The notes: generated from the letters alone by a model not told the origin. Positions 9,801-18,324 are shown, numbered from the stretch's first letter. The stretch: DNA of 64,000 nucleotides from Paenibacillus sp. FSL R10-2734 (GCF_037963865.1 NZ_CP150170.1:1178001-1242000), one strand, 5' to 3'. Translations and numbers: made by a program.

Positions 9801-10265
9801 TCTATGATATTTGCACTCAAAGGTCAGAAATTTTATTTGAATAGTATTCGTTTAGTCACTGGCCACTATGAAAGTTATGATTTACATGGACAAAAAGAAG
9901 GAAATACATTGGCTACAGGTACAGATAAATTGGGTTGGTATGCTCCTGAGAGTAATGGAAGCGGCACATGGATGAGTAAGGAAGCTAGTGTACGATTATT
10001 AACTGGACAAGCAGGTTCGCTTATCGTTAAAGGGTATATGACTGATTATATAGATTCTAACGAAATAGCTATTCTTGTCGACGGTGTTGAAATGGGAAGA
10101 CAAACAGTAAGAAAAGGGGAATTTACCTTCAATGTTAAAGTTCCTGTAGATAAGAGTATTAAGGTTACTCTAGAAGCAGGAAAAACAATGATACCGGCTG
10201 ATTTGAACATCAATAAGGATACAAGAGAGCTTTCTGTTTTAATAACCTCTATTAAAGCTGAATAG
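6864..10265 (+). CDS. Giant fusion: acyltransferase-3 domain + polytopic membrane domain + extracytoplasmic C-terminus
   Basis: 1133 residues. The first 350 residues are an acyltransferase family 3 domain: it opens VDWVDIFKGLIIMMVVLGH and continues LFHMPAFFFISGY, placing the conserved His pair in the first helices. This family O-acylates surface sugars. Residues about 390-815 are a second block of about ten membrane helices beginning IVYFMRPWINVNDELLI, reminiscent of GtrII-like or other polyprenyl-phosphate-sugar-dependent transferases. Residues about 820-1133 are soluble, probably outside the cell and rich in beta strands. GTG 6864 follows AAGAAGGGG. A two-enzyme fusion that acylates and glycosylates the same glycan is plausible. 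The middle and C-terminal parts are unassigned. Confidence 0.7.
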   Translation: MSVDLNVNKRVDWVDIFKGLIIMMVVLGHENGFLVKYIYLFHMPAFFFISGYTAKLNKQSFFTFTKERFLRLIVPVYCINILFFLFRWVMNLLGFGLVFYSEPMNASDFLHSIYNLFALNITSDLAGVSWFFIVLFLASVLLKLVHDIFRGKKLAIAATSILLFVVGYWFVRHNIRFPKTLFDLVLIAQFYFMCGRLLSESGFMSKIKFNIDILACILVILIYPLYYFANIYWGGTDYPSRSFGNPIINVISAFIGITATIAISYLLRNIRILKWIFIKLGEITLAIAFMHFLAFRVFFGILYLLNIVDRSQVQQLIPSQNANYQLVLFIFTIAFCWIINFILQKNDVCAALILGVKTKPFNRISSVLDYIFKPLLDLCVRLKLYCSNQLSAVIPYIKQRPILFIFMFIIIGYKIVYFMRPWINVNDELLILISSQKGLGSIYEYIANVSLSQGRAYFLGNLVALIIFTIKNVYVFRIICLLILVSNIYSFILLCNKIWNNTVLSWMLCFLFFVSLTFSWEPAIPNAYITFYGVSITALFLSLRYFYLYIENKQTKFIVLSILGYILCLFTYELFIIFAPLYLLIAMSRIKGLKKSIYKVLPIIISTAAYIVIYLIWRKLFGSGYEGAKVDLASFSIVDCLRAIVVIGLSALPGALLLISKYRYIYFDLYGDQQFQSKYLNIIAQVFTVQNVILGLLAFYIFYKLLQESRRVVFSNRMIIYIGIAAVYIFIPSTILAVTPLYQEAVKNSSFITLNASYFSLFACILFFCLLVIKLLQRVGSEKKQKLVIFLGAAFIAMMCILSNFQSDTITKHQNYLKQRLSFINSFINSDSFRNIQDGAVIYAPSIFKSEMSLAIHDSFWDEYTKIRIGKNVHFTKELPDSSVHNPVYYLKDIELDSSQERYLVFGKIDVTNQHNDYLSDDALVIYSGKQRQHIIEGKVKDNGIGEISLNDQGTTFMNGEYQISVRSQDAFTSDQLPGSMIFALKGQKFYLNSIRLVTGHYESYDLHGQKEGNTLATGTDKLGWYAPESNGSGTWMSKEASVRLLTGQAGSLIVKGYMTDYIDSNEIAILVDGVEMGRQTVRKGEFTFNVKVPVDKSIKVTLEAGKTMIPADLNINKDTRELSVLITSIKAE

Positions 10266-10353
10266 TAAAATGTGCGGTATTTAGAATTTTTACATGGCCC
10301 TATGTAACCTATGATGTAGAAGCTTCTGATATCCTTAATACGCAGGTGGAAAA

Positions 10354-11271
10354 ATGGAAAAAATTCAAGTTCTCATGTCGACATACAATGGAGAGACCTA
10401 TATTGAAGAGCAGCTTCAGAGTATTTTACGACAAACGTATCCTAATATAACTATTCTTATTCGTGACGATGGTTCAAGCGATGATACAGTGACCATCATT
10501 CAGAAATATATGAGTATGTATTCTGACAAGATTTATTTGATACAAGGTAGTAATGTAGGGGTTAAGCAAAGCTTCTATGAATTAATTCAAGCAGATCAAT
10601 CCGATGCAGCATACTGCTGTTTTTGTGATCAAGATGATATTTGGATGGATGACAAGATTGAAAGAGCAATTAAACTTTTACAATCCTGCGATACTGCGGG
10701 ATTGTATTTCTCATCAACGATGCTAACTAATCACATGCTAAATCCGATCAAGGTTTGGCCAACTCCTCCATACAAGACGCTACATTTCTACAATGCTTTA
10801 GTAGAAAATATTGCTGTAGGAGCAACAGTGGTTATGAATAAAACAGCGAGGGATTTGATCGCTTCAAAAATGATAGATACAGATAATCTTCAAATGCATG
10901 ACTGGTGGGCTTATCTATGCGTATCTGCATTTGGCAGGTTATACTATGACGAAAGGCCATCTATTTATTATAGGCAGCATAGTAGTAATGTTGTTGGAGG
11001 TCATAGTACGTTATATCACAAATTGTGTAGTAAGTGGCAGAGCTTCCGTAAGCATTCTGGAGATAAACTATTGAAGAAACAAGCAATGGAGTTTTACAAG
11101 CACTACGGGGATGCGTTAGATATTGAGAAGCTCGAACAATTGAAGCTATTTATTCAAGATCGAGGCTCATTAAAAGACAAGTATCTGTTTCTTCAAAGAT
11201 CAAAGCTATATCGACAATCTTTTCTAGAGAATCAACTACTTAAAATTCTTATTTTAATAGACTATATCTAG
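10354..11271 (+). CDS. GT2 glycosyltransferase, rhamnosyltransferase-like
   Basis: 305 residues, starting VLMSTYNGETYIEEQL then ILIRDDGSSDDT and CDQDDIW at about residue 90. This combination is typical of rhamnosyltransferases of the RfbF/WbbL type, which fits the rfbB-rfbD genes 1.5 kb downstream. The ATG follows CAGGTGG. The gene stands 88 nt after the fusion gene and ends before a bidirectional terminator, so it closes the export operon. The rhamnose assignment rests on motif resemblance and neighbours only. Confidence 0.8.
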   Translation: MEKIQVLMSTYNGETYIEEQLQSILRQTYPNITILIRDDGSSDDTVTIIQKYMSMYSDKIYLIQGSNVGVKQSFYELIQADQSDAAYCCFCDQDDIWMDDKIERAIKLLQSCDTAGLYFSSTMLTNHMLNPIKVWPTPPYKTLHFYNALVENIAVGATVVMNKTARDLIASKMIDTDNLQMHDWWAYLCVSAFGRLYYDERPSIYYRQHSSNVVGGHSTLYHKLCSKWQSFRKHSGDKLLKKQAMEFYKHYGDALDIEKLEQLKLFIQDRGSLKDKYLFLQRSKLYRQSFLENQLLKILILIDYI

Positions 11272-11291
11272 AATTTGCGTTTACTATTTCT

Positions 11292-11349
11292 AACACAAAG
11301 GATCAAATTCAAGGCGTGTCAGCGTCTCTCGAACTTGATCCTTTGTGTT
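11292..11349. terminator. Bidirectional terminator between convergent genes
   Basis: The arms 11292-11310 and 11331-11349 are 19 bp long with a single G-U type mismatch and a 20-nt loop. The hairpin separates the plus-strand glycosyltransferase from the convergent minus-strand gene. Confidence 0.75.
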
Positions 11350-11372
11350 GTCTTACTGCGGAGCTTTATTAT

Positions 11373-12389
11373 TTAGTAGCTTGCTGAAGCTAGAACTGCA
11401 GTTTGGTTATTATTTGCCTCTACTTCAGGTATAGTAACAGTTTCAATGATATACCTCGGACGGACTTTAACTTCCTTATATATTTTTCCAATGTATTCTC
11501 CGATTAATCCCATAGCCAACAATTGTAGTCCGCCAATGAACCAGATCGACAGCATTAATGATGACCAACCTGAAGCAGTTTGTTCTGTTAATTTGCTAAT
11601 AATAGAATAAAGAGCGACTAATATACTGAATAAAGACATTAGTATTCCTATAGCAGAAATCATACGAATTGGAGTCACACTAAAGGAGGTTATTCCATCG
11701 AAAGCAAAGGCTAACATCTTTTTTAATGGATATTTTGATTCTCCTGCAAAACGTTCATTTCGATCATAATATACTTCTGTAGATTTGAAACCAATCAATG
11801 GTATAATTCCTCTTAGAAACAAGTTAACTTCCTTAAATGTAGAAAGATGCTCAACAGCTCTCTTGCTCATCAAACGATAGTCAGCATGATTAAATACGAC
11901 ATTAACTCCCATAGAATGCATTAGTTTATAGAATGCAAGAGCAGAATTACGCTTAAAGAAAGTATCGGTTGAGCGTCCTCGTCTAACTCCATAAACAACG
12001 TCATATCCCTCTTGATACTTTTCAAGAAATTCGTATATAACATGAATATCATCTTGAAGATCAGAATCAATGGAAACTATACAGTCTGAAAAATCCTTTG
12101 CGAAAATTAAACCTGCTAATAATGCATTTTGATGTCCAGCATTTTTAGCAAGCTTCATTCCATGCACATAAGGATTAGTCGTATTATGTTCATTAATAAT
12201 ACTCCAAGTGCTATCTCTGCTCCCATCATCAACCAACAAAATCATACTGTTAATAGAAATTTTACTTTTACTGATTAGATCGTCAAAAATAATAGTAAGT
12301 TGTTTAATAGTCTCAGGTAAAACTGCTTCTTCGTTGAAACATGGAATGACTAATGTTAAAGCTGGTATCTTTGTATCACTAATACCCAA
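11373..12389 (-). CDS. GtrB/DPM1-like polyprenyl-phosphate glycosyltransferase
   Basis: 338 residues. The N-terminal GT2 domain (LTLVIPCFNEEAVLPETI, LLVDDGSRDST, and VSIDSDLQDD near residue 106) is followed by two membrane helices (about residues 235-260 and 270-298) separated by a short loop. This is the architecture of GtrB/YkoT/CsbB, which load a hexose onto undecaprenyl phosphate for use by a GtrII-type transferase outside the membrane. It may supply the membrane part of the acyltransferase fusion protein, which is inference. The start is TTG 12389, 10 nt after AAAGGGG. It is transcribed against the export operon and ends at a shared terminator. Confidence 0.85.
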   Translation of the reverse strand: MGISDTKIPALTLVIPCFNEEAVLPETIKQLTIIFDDLISKSKISINSMILLVDDGSRDSTWSIINEHNTTNPYVHGMKLAKNAGHQNALLAGLIFAKDFSDCIVSIDSDLQDDIHVIYEFLEKYQEGYDVVYGVRRGRSTDTFFKRNSALAFYKLMHSMGVNVVFNHADYRLMSKRAVEHLSTFKEVNLFLRGIIPLIGFKSTEVYYDRNERFAGESKYPLKKMLAFAFDGITSFSVTPIRMISAIGILMSLFSILVALYSIISKLTEQTASGWSSLMLSIWFIGGLQLLAMGLIGEYIGKIYKEVKVRPRYIIETVTIPEVEANNNQTAVLASASY

Positions 12390-12441
12390 ATCAAAATCGC
12401 CCCTTTAGATTATTTATGAATGTAAGTTTATTTTAACATTA

Positions 12442-12470
12442 AAAGTATTCTTGATAAACTGATTTGACAA
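12442..12470 (-). promoter_or_regulatory. Candidate sigma-A promoter for the GtrB-like gene
   Basis: On the minus strand TTGTCA (12470-12465), a 17-nt spacer and TACTTT (12447-12442) form a reasonable -35/-10 pair about 50 nt ahead of the TTG start. Confidence 0.35.
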
Positions 12471-12717
12471 TCCAAGATTTAGGAAGAGTTGTTGATATAA
12501 ATTTAGATTAATAATATTATTAGTAAATCAATAACTGAGCAATTTAGACTAATACCTTTTCCTCTAGAATGCCAGCAGCATATTATGAAGTGATTCGTCG
12601 TAGTGAACTGGCTATCTGTATATGACGGTATTAATTTAGCCTAAGGCAGATACTAAGTATTGTAGTAATTTGCAAGTATGAAATAATGTTTTCAATAGAA
12701 TAAAAGGTGGAATACAC
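12471..12717. other. AT-rich divergent intergenic region before rfbB
   Basis: No gene is visible between the minus-strand glycosyltransferase start and rfbB. The stretch is AT-rich and probably carries the rfbB promoter, but no -35/-10 pair with good spacing stands out. It marks the change from the AT-rich cassette to less AT-rich DNA. Confidence 0.4.
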
Positions 12718-13740
12718 ATGAAACTCCTCATCACCGGCGGAGCCGGCTTCATCGGCAGCAACTTTGTATTATACATGCTGCAACAACATCCTGATTATCA
12801 AATCGTTAACGTAGATGCGTTGACGTATGCAGGCAACCTGGAGAATTTGAAGTCAATTGAAAATCATCCGAACCACAAGTTCGTAAAGGCAGACATTACC
12901 GATGTAGCAGCGATGGATGCGCTGATAAGCCAAGGTATTGACGTAGTGGTGAATTTCGCGGCTGAGTCTCACGTGGATCGGAGTATTTTGGAGCCGGAAG
13001 TGTTTGTGAAGACGAACGTGCTTGGAACACAAGTGCTTTTGGATGCGGCGAAAAAATACAGTGTCACTAAATTCGTTCAGGTATCTACGGATGAGGTATA
13101 CGGATCACTTGGAGCAACTGGGTTGTTTACTGAAGAAACTCCTTTGACTCCGAACAGTCCTTATTCGGCCAGCAAAGCGGGTGGCGACCTGCTTGTACGT
13201 GCATACCATGAGACGTTTGGATTGCCAGTGAACATTACCCGCTGCTCTAACAATTATGGACCGTATCAATTCCCTGAAAAACTTATTCCACTCATGATCT
13301 CACGCGCACTTGCGGATCAAGCGTTGCCTGTTTATGGGGATGGAATGAATATCCGTGACTGGTTGTATGTTGAGGATCACTGCAGCGCGATTGATCTGGT
13401 TATTCACGAGGGAGTAAACGGTGAAGTCTACAACATAGGTGGCAATAATGAGCGTACGAATGTGCATATTGTAAACACGGTATTGCAGGAACTAGGCAAA
13501 CCGGATTCTTTGATTACTTATGTTCAAGACCGTCCGGGTCATGATCGCCGCTATGGTATTGATCCTACCAAGATTATGAGCGAGCTAGGCTGGAAGCCAA
13601 AACACACATTTGAAACAGGTATTAAAGAAACCATCCAATGGTATCTCAATAACCGTGAGTGGTGGACCCGCATTCAATCTGGGGAATACCAGAAGTATGC
13701 TGAACTACAGTATGGCGATCGTTTGGGAGATTCTCTATAA
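12718..13740 (+). CDS. rfbB: dTDP-glucose 4,6-dehydratase
   Basis: Converts dTDP-glucose to dTDP-4-keto-6-deoxyglucose, the second step of dTDP-L-rhamnose synthesis. The NAD-binding motif TGGAGFIGSN is at residues 7-16, and the catalytic Tyr149/Lys153 pair lies in YSASK. TRCSNNYGPYQFPEKLIP and the C-terminal ETIQWYLNN are typical of RmlB. The 340-residue length is normal. ATG 12718 follows AAAGGTGG. The stop overlaps the rfbD start (TAATG). The codons are clearly more GC-rich than those of the genes before 12400. Confidence 0.96.
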   Translation: MKLLITGGAGFIGSNFVLYMLQQHPDYQIVNVDALTYAGNLENLKSIENHPNHKFVKADITDVAAMDALISQGIDVVVNFAAESHVDRSILEPEVFVKTNVLGTQVLLDAAKKYSVTKFVQVSTDEVYGSLGATGLFTEETPLTPNSPYSASKAGGDLLVRAYHETFGLPVNITRCSNNYGPYQFPEKLIPLMISRALADQALPVYGDGMNIRDWLYVEDHCSAIDLVIHEGVNGEVYNIGGNNERTNVHIVNTVLQELGKPDSLITYVQDRPGHDRRYGIDPTKIMSELGWKPKHTFETGIKETIQWYLNNREWWTRIQSGEYQKYAELQYGDRLGDSL

Positions 13741-14612
13741 TGGCTCAACTGAAGGTGCTTGTTACAGGTGCGGCCGGACAACTGGGCCAAGACGTTGTTT
13801 TACTACTCCAGCATCAAGGTCACCAAGTGATGGGCTGCGACCGTCAAGAGATGGATATCACCGATCTGGATCAATGTATCCAGGTTATTGGTGAGTTTGG
13901 ACCGGATGCTGTCATTCATTGTGCTGCGCATACGGCAGTAGATGCGGCGGAAAGTGACATCGATGCAGCGTATTTAATTAATGCTACTGGCAGTCGGAAC
14001 GTAGCGCTAGCTACTGAAAAAGCCGGAGCTAAGTTGGTGTACATTAGTACGGATTATGTTTTTGACGGGATGGGCACGAAACCCTACCACGAATATGATA
14101 ATACCGATCCACAGAGCATCTATGGGAAGTCTAAGCGGGCTGGAGAGATTCTAGTACAATCCCTTTCCTCTAAATATTTCATCGTACGGACATCATGGGT
14201 GTACGGCAAATACGGAAATAACTTCGTCAAAACAATGCTGAAGCTTGGTCAAGAAAAGCCGATGCTTCAAGTTGTAGATGACCAAAAGGGTTCACCAACC
14301 TATACAGTCGATTTAGCTCGATTCTTGCTTGAGCTTATCCAAACTGAGAAGTATGGTGTATACCATGCGTCAAATAGCGACTCTTGTACTTGGTTTGAAT
14401 TTACTCAGGCGATTTTTGCAGAGGCTGAGGATATTTTGGGCTTGAAGTTCACTGCTAAGCTTGAGCCGTGTGCTACAGAACAGTTCCCACGCCCTGCACC
14501 ACGTCCTCGTAATTCGGTGATGGAGCATTTGTCGATTCGGACGAATGGATTTAAGGATATTCGGCCTTGGCGTGAGGGGCTAAGAGACTTCCTTCTGGAG
14601 CTAAAAGAATAG
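13740..14612 (+). CDS. rfbD: dTDP-4-dehydrorhamnose reductase
   Basis: Performs the last step of dTDP-L-rhamnose synthesis (NADPH-dependent reduction). It shows VTGAAGQLGQDV at the N-terminus, STDYVFDG, and the Tyr/Lys pair in YGKSKRAGE. The 290-residue length is standard. The ATG overlaps the rfbB stop, so translation is coupled. No rfbA or rfbC lies in the window; the thymidylyltransferase and epimerase must be elsewhere. A terminator follows the gene. Confidence 0.95.
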   Translation: MAQLKVLVTGAAGQLGQDVVLLLQHQGHQVMGCDRQEMDITDLDQCIQVIGEFGPDAVIHCAAHTAVDAAESDIDAAYLINATGSRNVALATEKAGAKLVYISTDYVFDGMGTKPYHEYDNTDPQSIYGKSKRAGEILVQSLSSKYFIVRTSWVYGKYGNNFVKTMLKLGQEKPMLQVVDDQKGSPTYTVDLARFLLELIQTEKYGVYHASNSDSCTWFEFTQAIFAEAEDILGLKFTAKLEPCATEQFPRPAPRPRNSVMEHLSIRTNGFKDIRPWREGLRDFLLELKE

Positions 14613-14626
14613 AATAACAGTAATGG

Positions 14627-14663
14627 AACTCCCATTTCGTTTATAACGATACGGGAGTTTTTT
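14627..14663 (+). terminator. Rho-independent terminator after rfbBD
   Basis: AACTCCC (14627-14633) pairs with GGGAGTT (14653-14659), helped by an inner TTCGT/ACGA pairing, and is followed by a T run. Confidence 0.8.
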
Positions 14664-14730
14664 GTATTCTTTCGCTATAATAAGAAGAGAGTAAGTAGTT
14701 AACAAGAAATATACGAAGTCGAGGGTACCC

Positions 14731-15753
14731 ATGAACAACAAAACAGTTAGTGTACATATCGTCACCTACAATAGTGCGGATGATATCATAGATTGCTTGC
14801 AGGCAGTAAAGGCACAGGATTATCCTATTGAAAAAATTGTCGTTGTAGACAATGCGTCTTCTGATGGTTGTGCTGAAAAAGTAAACATTTTCTATAGCAC
14901 AATCCCTAAAGCTTCACCAACTCATTCTCTTGAGAATACTGAGGAGTCAAACGTGTCGAAGCACGAGGATTTACCCACTGACCTAGTTCTCATCCAAAAC
15001 CAAAAGAACACAGGCTTCGCCCCAGCCCACAATCAAGCGATATTCGCCACGAATACAGATTACGTGCTCGTCCTTAACCCTGACCTAACGCTGGCCCCAG
15101 ACTATGTCTCTAGACTCGTTGCACAGATAGAGGACAATCCACAGATCGGCAGCGCCACAGGCAAGCTTTTGCTTAAGGCCGATCATGGGCTGGTAGATAG
15201 CACAGGTCTCTTGATGAACAGAGCACGGCGTGCTTTTGATCGTGGAGCAGGCGAGCCAGCGGACCAATGGACACAGTCAGGTTCTGTATTCGGCGTATCT
15301 GGAGCGGCGGCGATGTATTCTCGGCGGATGATCGACGACATAAGTGTTGATGGTGAATTTTTCGATGCGGATTTTTTCGCGTATAAGGAAGACGTAGACG
15401 TCGCCTGGCGCGGGCAACTCTTCGGCTGGCAAGCCTATTATGATGCTGAGGCGATCGGATATCATGAACGTGGCTGGAAAACGTCTGGCCGCAGCACCAA
15501 AGCGATGTTCATCCGACGAATATCTTACATTAACCGTTATAAAATGATATATAAGAATGAACCGGCTCGAACGATGTTGAAGACCATTTTAATTTCTCTT
15601 CCCTATGAGCTTGCCGCACACGGCTATATGCTTCTTAGAGAGCCGCAGCTAATCGTGGCATGGAAATCCTTTTTTACTCAGCTCCCTGCATTAAAAAGGA
15701 AGCGGAAGTATATACAGGCCACCATAAAAGAGAGAAAGAAACACAAAATCTAA
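14731..15753 (+). CDS. GT2 family glycosyltransferase, rhamnosyltransferase-like
   Basis: 340 residues beginning VSVHIVTYNSADDIIDCL and VVVDNASSDG, later YVLVLNPDLTLAPDYV (the NPD/DxD-like motif) and EDVDVAWRG. These are features of WbbL-type rhamnosyl/galactofuranosyl transferases. A Ser/Thr/Glu-rich insertion of about 25 residues after DG (roughly residues 52-82) is not part of the usual fold. The ATG follows GAGGG. The gene stands alone between terminators, with TATAAT at 14676-14681 as a possible -10 lacking a good -35. Confidence 0.85.
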   Translation: MNNKTVSVHIVTYNSADDIIDCLQAVKAQDYPIEKIVVVDNASSDGCAEKVNIFYSTIPKASPTHSLENTEESNVSKHEDLPTDLVLIQNQKNTGFAPAHNQAIFATNTDYVLVLNPDLTLAPDYVSRLVAQIEDNPQIGSATGKLLLKADHGLVDSTGLLMNRARRAFDRGAGEPADQWTQSGSVFGVSGAAAMYSRRMIDDISVDGEFFDADFFAYKEDVDVAWRGQLFGWQAYYDAEAIGYHERGWKTSGRSTKAMFIRRISYINRYKMIYKNEPARTMLKTILISLPYELAAHGYMLLREPQLIVAWKSFFTQLPALKRKRKYIQATIKERKKHKI

Positions 15754-15767
15754 ACCGAATATGGAAA

Positions 15768-15807
15768 AACCTCCCTGAAACGTCACCTCCTCTCAGGGAG
15801 GTTTTAT
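15768..15807 (+). terminator. Rho-independent terminator
   Basis: AACCTCCCTGA (15768-15778) and TCAGGGAGGTT (15793-15803) pair perfectly with a 14-nt loop, followed by TTAT. Confidence 0.85.
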
Positions 15808-15856
15808 GTTATAATAATTGTCGGTAGATTACTATATTTGTCAGGAGCGTTACGCA

Positions 15857-16810
15857 GTGAATGTAGATGTAAGCATACTTATTGTTAATTACAACACGTG
15901 TCGCCTGACGATGGATTGTCTCAGGTCGGTATATGACTCAGAAACGAACTTTTCCTATGAGATTATTTTGATAGACAACAATTCCCATGATGATTCGGTA
16001 GAGATGATTAGTAGAGAGTTTCCAGGTGTGATCTTGATCGCAAATAACGACAATGTCGGTTTTGCCCGTGCGAACAATCAGGGAATGGAGGCTTCATCCG
16101 GACGGTATGTGCTTCTGCTCAATTCAGATACGGTAGTACGTAAGGATACGCTGGAGACAATGATCTCCTTTATGGATGGTCGGCCCGATGTGGGGGCGTC
16201 AGGCTGTAAGATTATTTTGCCGGATGGTTCGCTAGATAAAGCTTGCAAGCGGGGATTTCCTACACCTTCGGCTTCCTTCTATTATGCTTTTGGATTTAGT
16301 AAGCTGTTTCGGGATCGTCCGAGGTTTAATGGTTACCAGTTAGGCTATTTGGACCCTGATCTTGATTACCCGATAGATTGTTTGGTTGGTGCGTTTATGC
16401 TATTGCGGCGGGAGACGATTGATCAGGTAGGTGGATTGGATGAGGAATTTTTTATGTACGGTGAGGATTTAGATTGGTGTTATCGTATTAAAGAGGCTGG
16501 ATGGGGGATTTATTATTATCCGAAGACTTCTATCGTGCATCTTAAAGGCGGCAGTGCCAGACGCAGGCCTTTCAAAATCGTATACGAATTCCACCGAGCA
16601 ATGATTTTATTTCATCGTAAGCATTATAGTAAGAAGTACAACAGTATGATAAATGGAACGGTCTATGCTGGGGTAGGTGTGAAGTTCGCACTTTCGCTTT
16701 TACGGAATGCCTTAATCTCTCCTAAGACTGTCCCATCACCTGCTCAAAGTCTTAATACTGCCAGTGAAGCAGGTAGTCGTAACGATAAAAATACTGAGGT
16801 GAGTTCATGA
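15857..16810 (+). CDS. GT2 family glycosyltransferase
   Basis: 317 residues: VSILIVNYNTCRLTMDCL, IILIDNNSHDDS, the nucleotide-sugar motif VLLLNSDTVV, and EDLDWCYRIKEAGW. It is close in type to the previous glycosyltransferase. I chose GTG 15857, 9 nt after CAGGAG; an open frame back to TTG 15818 has no ribosome site. TATAAT at 15810-15815 could be a -10. The stop overlaps the next start (ATGA), so it is coupled to the sugar-phosphate transferase gene. The acceptor is unknown; the coupling suggests it adds the second sugar. Confidence 0.85.
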   Translation: MNVDVSILIVNYNTCRLTMDCLRSVYDSETNFSYEIILIDNNSHDDSVEMISREFPGVILIANNDNVGFARANNQGMEASSGRYVLLLNSDTVVRKDTLETMISFMDGRPDVGASGCKIILPDGSLDKACKRGFPTPSASFYYAFGFSKLFRDRPRFNGYQLGYLDPDLDYPIDCLVGAFMLLRRETIDQVGGLDEEFFMYGEDLDWCYRIKEAGWGIYYYPKTSIVHLKGGSARRRPFKIVYEFHRAMILFHRKHYSKKYNSMINGTVYAGVGVKFALSLLRNALISPKTVPSPAQSLNTASEAGSRNDKNTEVSS

Positions 16811-18213
16811 TTCGGCGGAATCAGAAATTTTTGACACAGCTCTACATGGTGGCTGACTTTCTTGTCATCCAGCTGTCCTTCTTAGTAGCCTGGTGGCTAA
16901 AGTTTAGAAGCGGATGGATGACGTATGAGAACCCGTTGCCTGTAGAGTCATACGCTTATTGGAGTTTGATTTATGGCGGAGTGGCTGTCCTAATCGGTAT
17001 ACTGCTGTCGCTGTATTTGCCTAAGCGTAAGAAACGTTTTGTCGATGAATTTATCAAGATTTTCCAAGTGCATATTATGGGTATTTTTATCCTGCTTGGT
17101 TTGATGTTCTTCGTAAAAGAAATAAATATCTCTCGGACATATCTAGCTCTTTATATGGGATTTAATGTTCTTTCTATTATGCTGTACCGTTATGTACTGA
17201 AGAAGATGCTTAAATCTTTACGAGAAAAAGGTCACAATCGTCAGTTCGTGCTTATCATCGGCGCAGGTACACTAGGCAAAAGATTCTACAACAATTTGGA
17301 GCAATACCCCGAGCTCGGATATGAAGCGATTGGTTTCCTGGATGACTATCATACTTGGGATACCATTGAGGAACAGCGATATAAACCTATCCTAGGAACG
17401 GTTGATCAGTTATCCGGTATGCTAGAGATGCTGCCTGTGGACGAGGTTATATTGGCGCTGCCACTCGATGCGCATTCGAAGTATCCTTCAATTATTGCGG
17501 CTTGTGAAAAAGCAGGCGTACGCACATTGATTATCCCTGACTTTTTCGACTACTTACCAGCACGCCCTTACTTTGATAATTTTGCAGGTATGCCAATGAT
17601 CAATGTTCGTGATATTCCACTGGATATGACGGGTAATAAGATGGCAAAACGATTGTTTGATATTGTGTTCTCCTTATTCGCAATTATTATGATATCTCCT
17701 GTAATGCTTATCGTGGCTCTTGGTGTACGACTGACCTCTCCGGGACCGATTATATTCCGGCAGGAACGTGTGGGATTGAACCGCCGTAATTTTATGATGT
17801 ATAAGTTCCGTTCCATGAAGATGCAGCAGGACGGCGAAGAGGATACAGGCTGGAGCACACCTGAAGATCCTCGCAGAACTCGATTTGGAACCTTCATCCG
17901 TAAGACAAGTCTGGATGAGCTTCCGCAATTCTTTAATGTACTGATGGGACATATGAGTGTTGTTGGTCCTCGGCCAGAACGCCCTTATTATGTGGAACAG
18001 TTCCGTGATGAAATTCCAAAGTATATGGTAAAACACCATGTACGCCCTGGAATCACAGGTTGGGCACAGAGCAATGGACTCCGCGGTGACACTTCCATCG
18101 AGGAGCGGATCAAACACGATATTTTCTACATCGAGAACTGGTCCTTACTGTTTGATATTCGTATTATTTTCAAAACGATTCGCAACGGCTTCGTCAACAA
18201 AAATGCTTATTGA
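16807..18213 (+). CDS. Polyprenyl-phosphate sugar-1-phosphate transferase (WcaJ-like)
   Basis: Starts glycan synthesis by moving a hexose-1-phosphate (often glucose-1-P) to undecaprenyl phosphate in the membrane. Four N-terminal helices (residues about 10-130) precede a Rossmann-like domain (VLIIGAGTLGKRFY). A fifth helix leads into the catalytic domain with KRLFDIVFS, SPGPIIFRQERVG and YKFRSM, then SLDELPQF and VVGPRPE. The 468-residue length fits the UndPP-glucose phosphotransferase branch. The start overlaps the upstream stop by 4 nt. It is the only priming enzyme in the window and may serve the glycosyltransferases on both sides. Confidence 0.92.
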   Translation: MIRRNQKFLTQLYMVADFLVIQLSFLVAWWLKFRSGWMTYENPLPVESYAYWSLIYGGVAVLIGILLSLYLPKRKKRFVDEFIKIFQVHIMGIFILLGLMFFVKEINISRTYLALYMGFNVLSIMLYRYVLKKMLKSLREKGHNRQFVLIIGAGTLGKRFYNNLEQYPELGYEAIGFLDDYHTWDTIEEQRYKPILGTVDQLSGMLEMLPVDEVILALPLDAHSKYPSIIAACEKAGVRTLIIPDFFDYLPARPYFDNFAGMPMINVRDIPLDMTGNKMAKRLFDIVFSLFAIIMISPVMLIVALGVRLTSPGPIIFRQERVGLNRRNFMMYKFRSMKMQQDGEEDTGWSTPEDPRRTRFGTFIRKTSLDELPQFFNVLMGHMSVVGPRPERPYYVEQFRDEIPKYMVKHHVRPGITGWAQSNGLRGDTSIEERIKHDIFYIENWSLLFDIRIIFKTIRNGFVNKNAY

Positions 18214-18253
18214 TTCCTGCACTTATTCAGATTTGCTAAAACTTTAATTGGAT

Positions 18254-18291
18254 CCCCGTTTCTACCTATGGTAGAGCGGGGTATTGTTTTT
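18254..18291 (+). terminator. Rho-independent terminator
   Basis: CCCCG plus TCTACC (18254-18266) pair with GGTAGA plus CGGGG (18270-18281) around a TAT loop, then ATTGTTTTT. Confidence 0.85.
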
Positions 18292-18324
18292 CTAATCTAA
18301 ACTTCGCAAAGGAAACTCTCACCT

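Noticed and set aside
12464..12501. TTGACA with downstream TATAAA as an rfbB promoter
   Set aside because: The spacing is 26 nt, too long for a sigma-A promoter.
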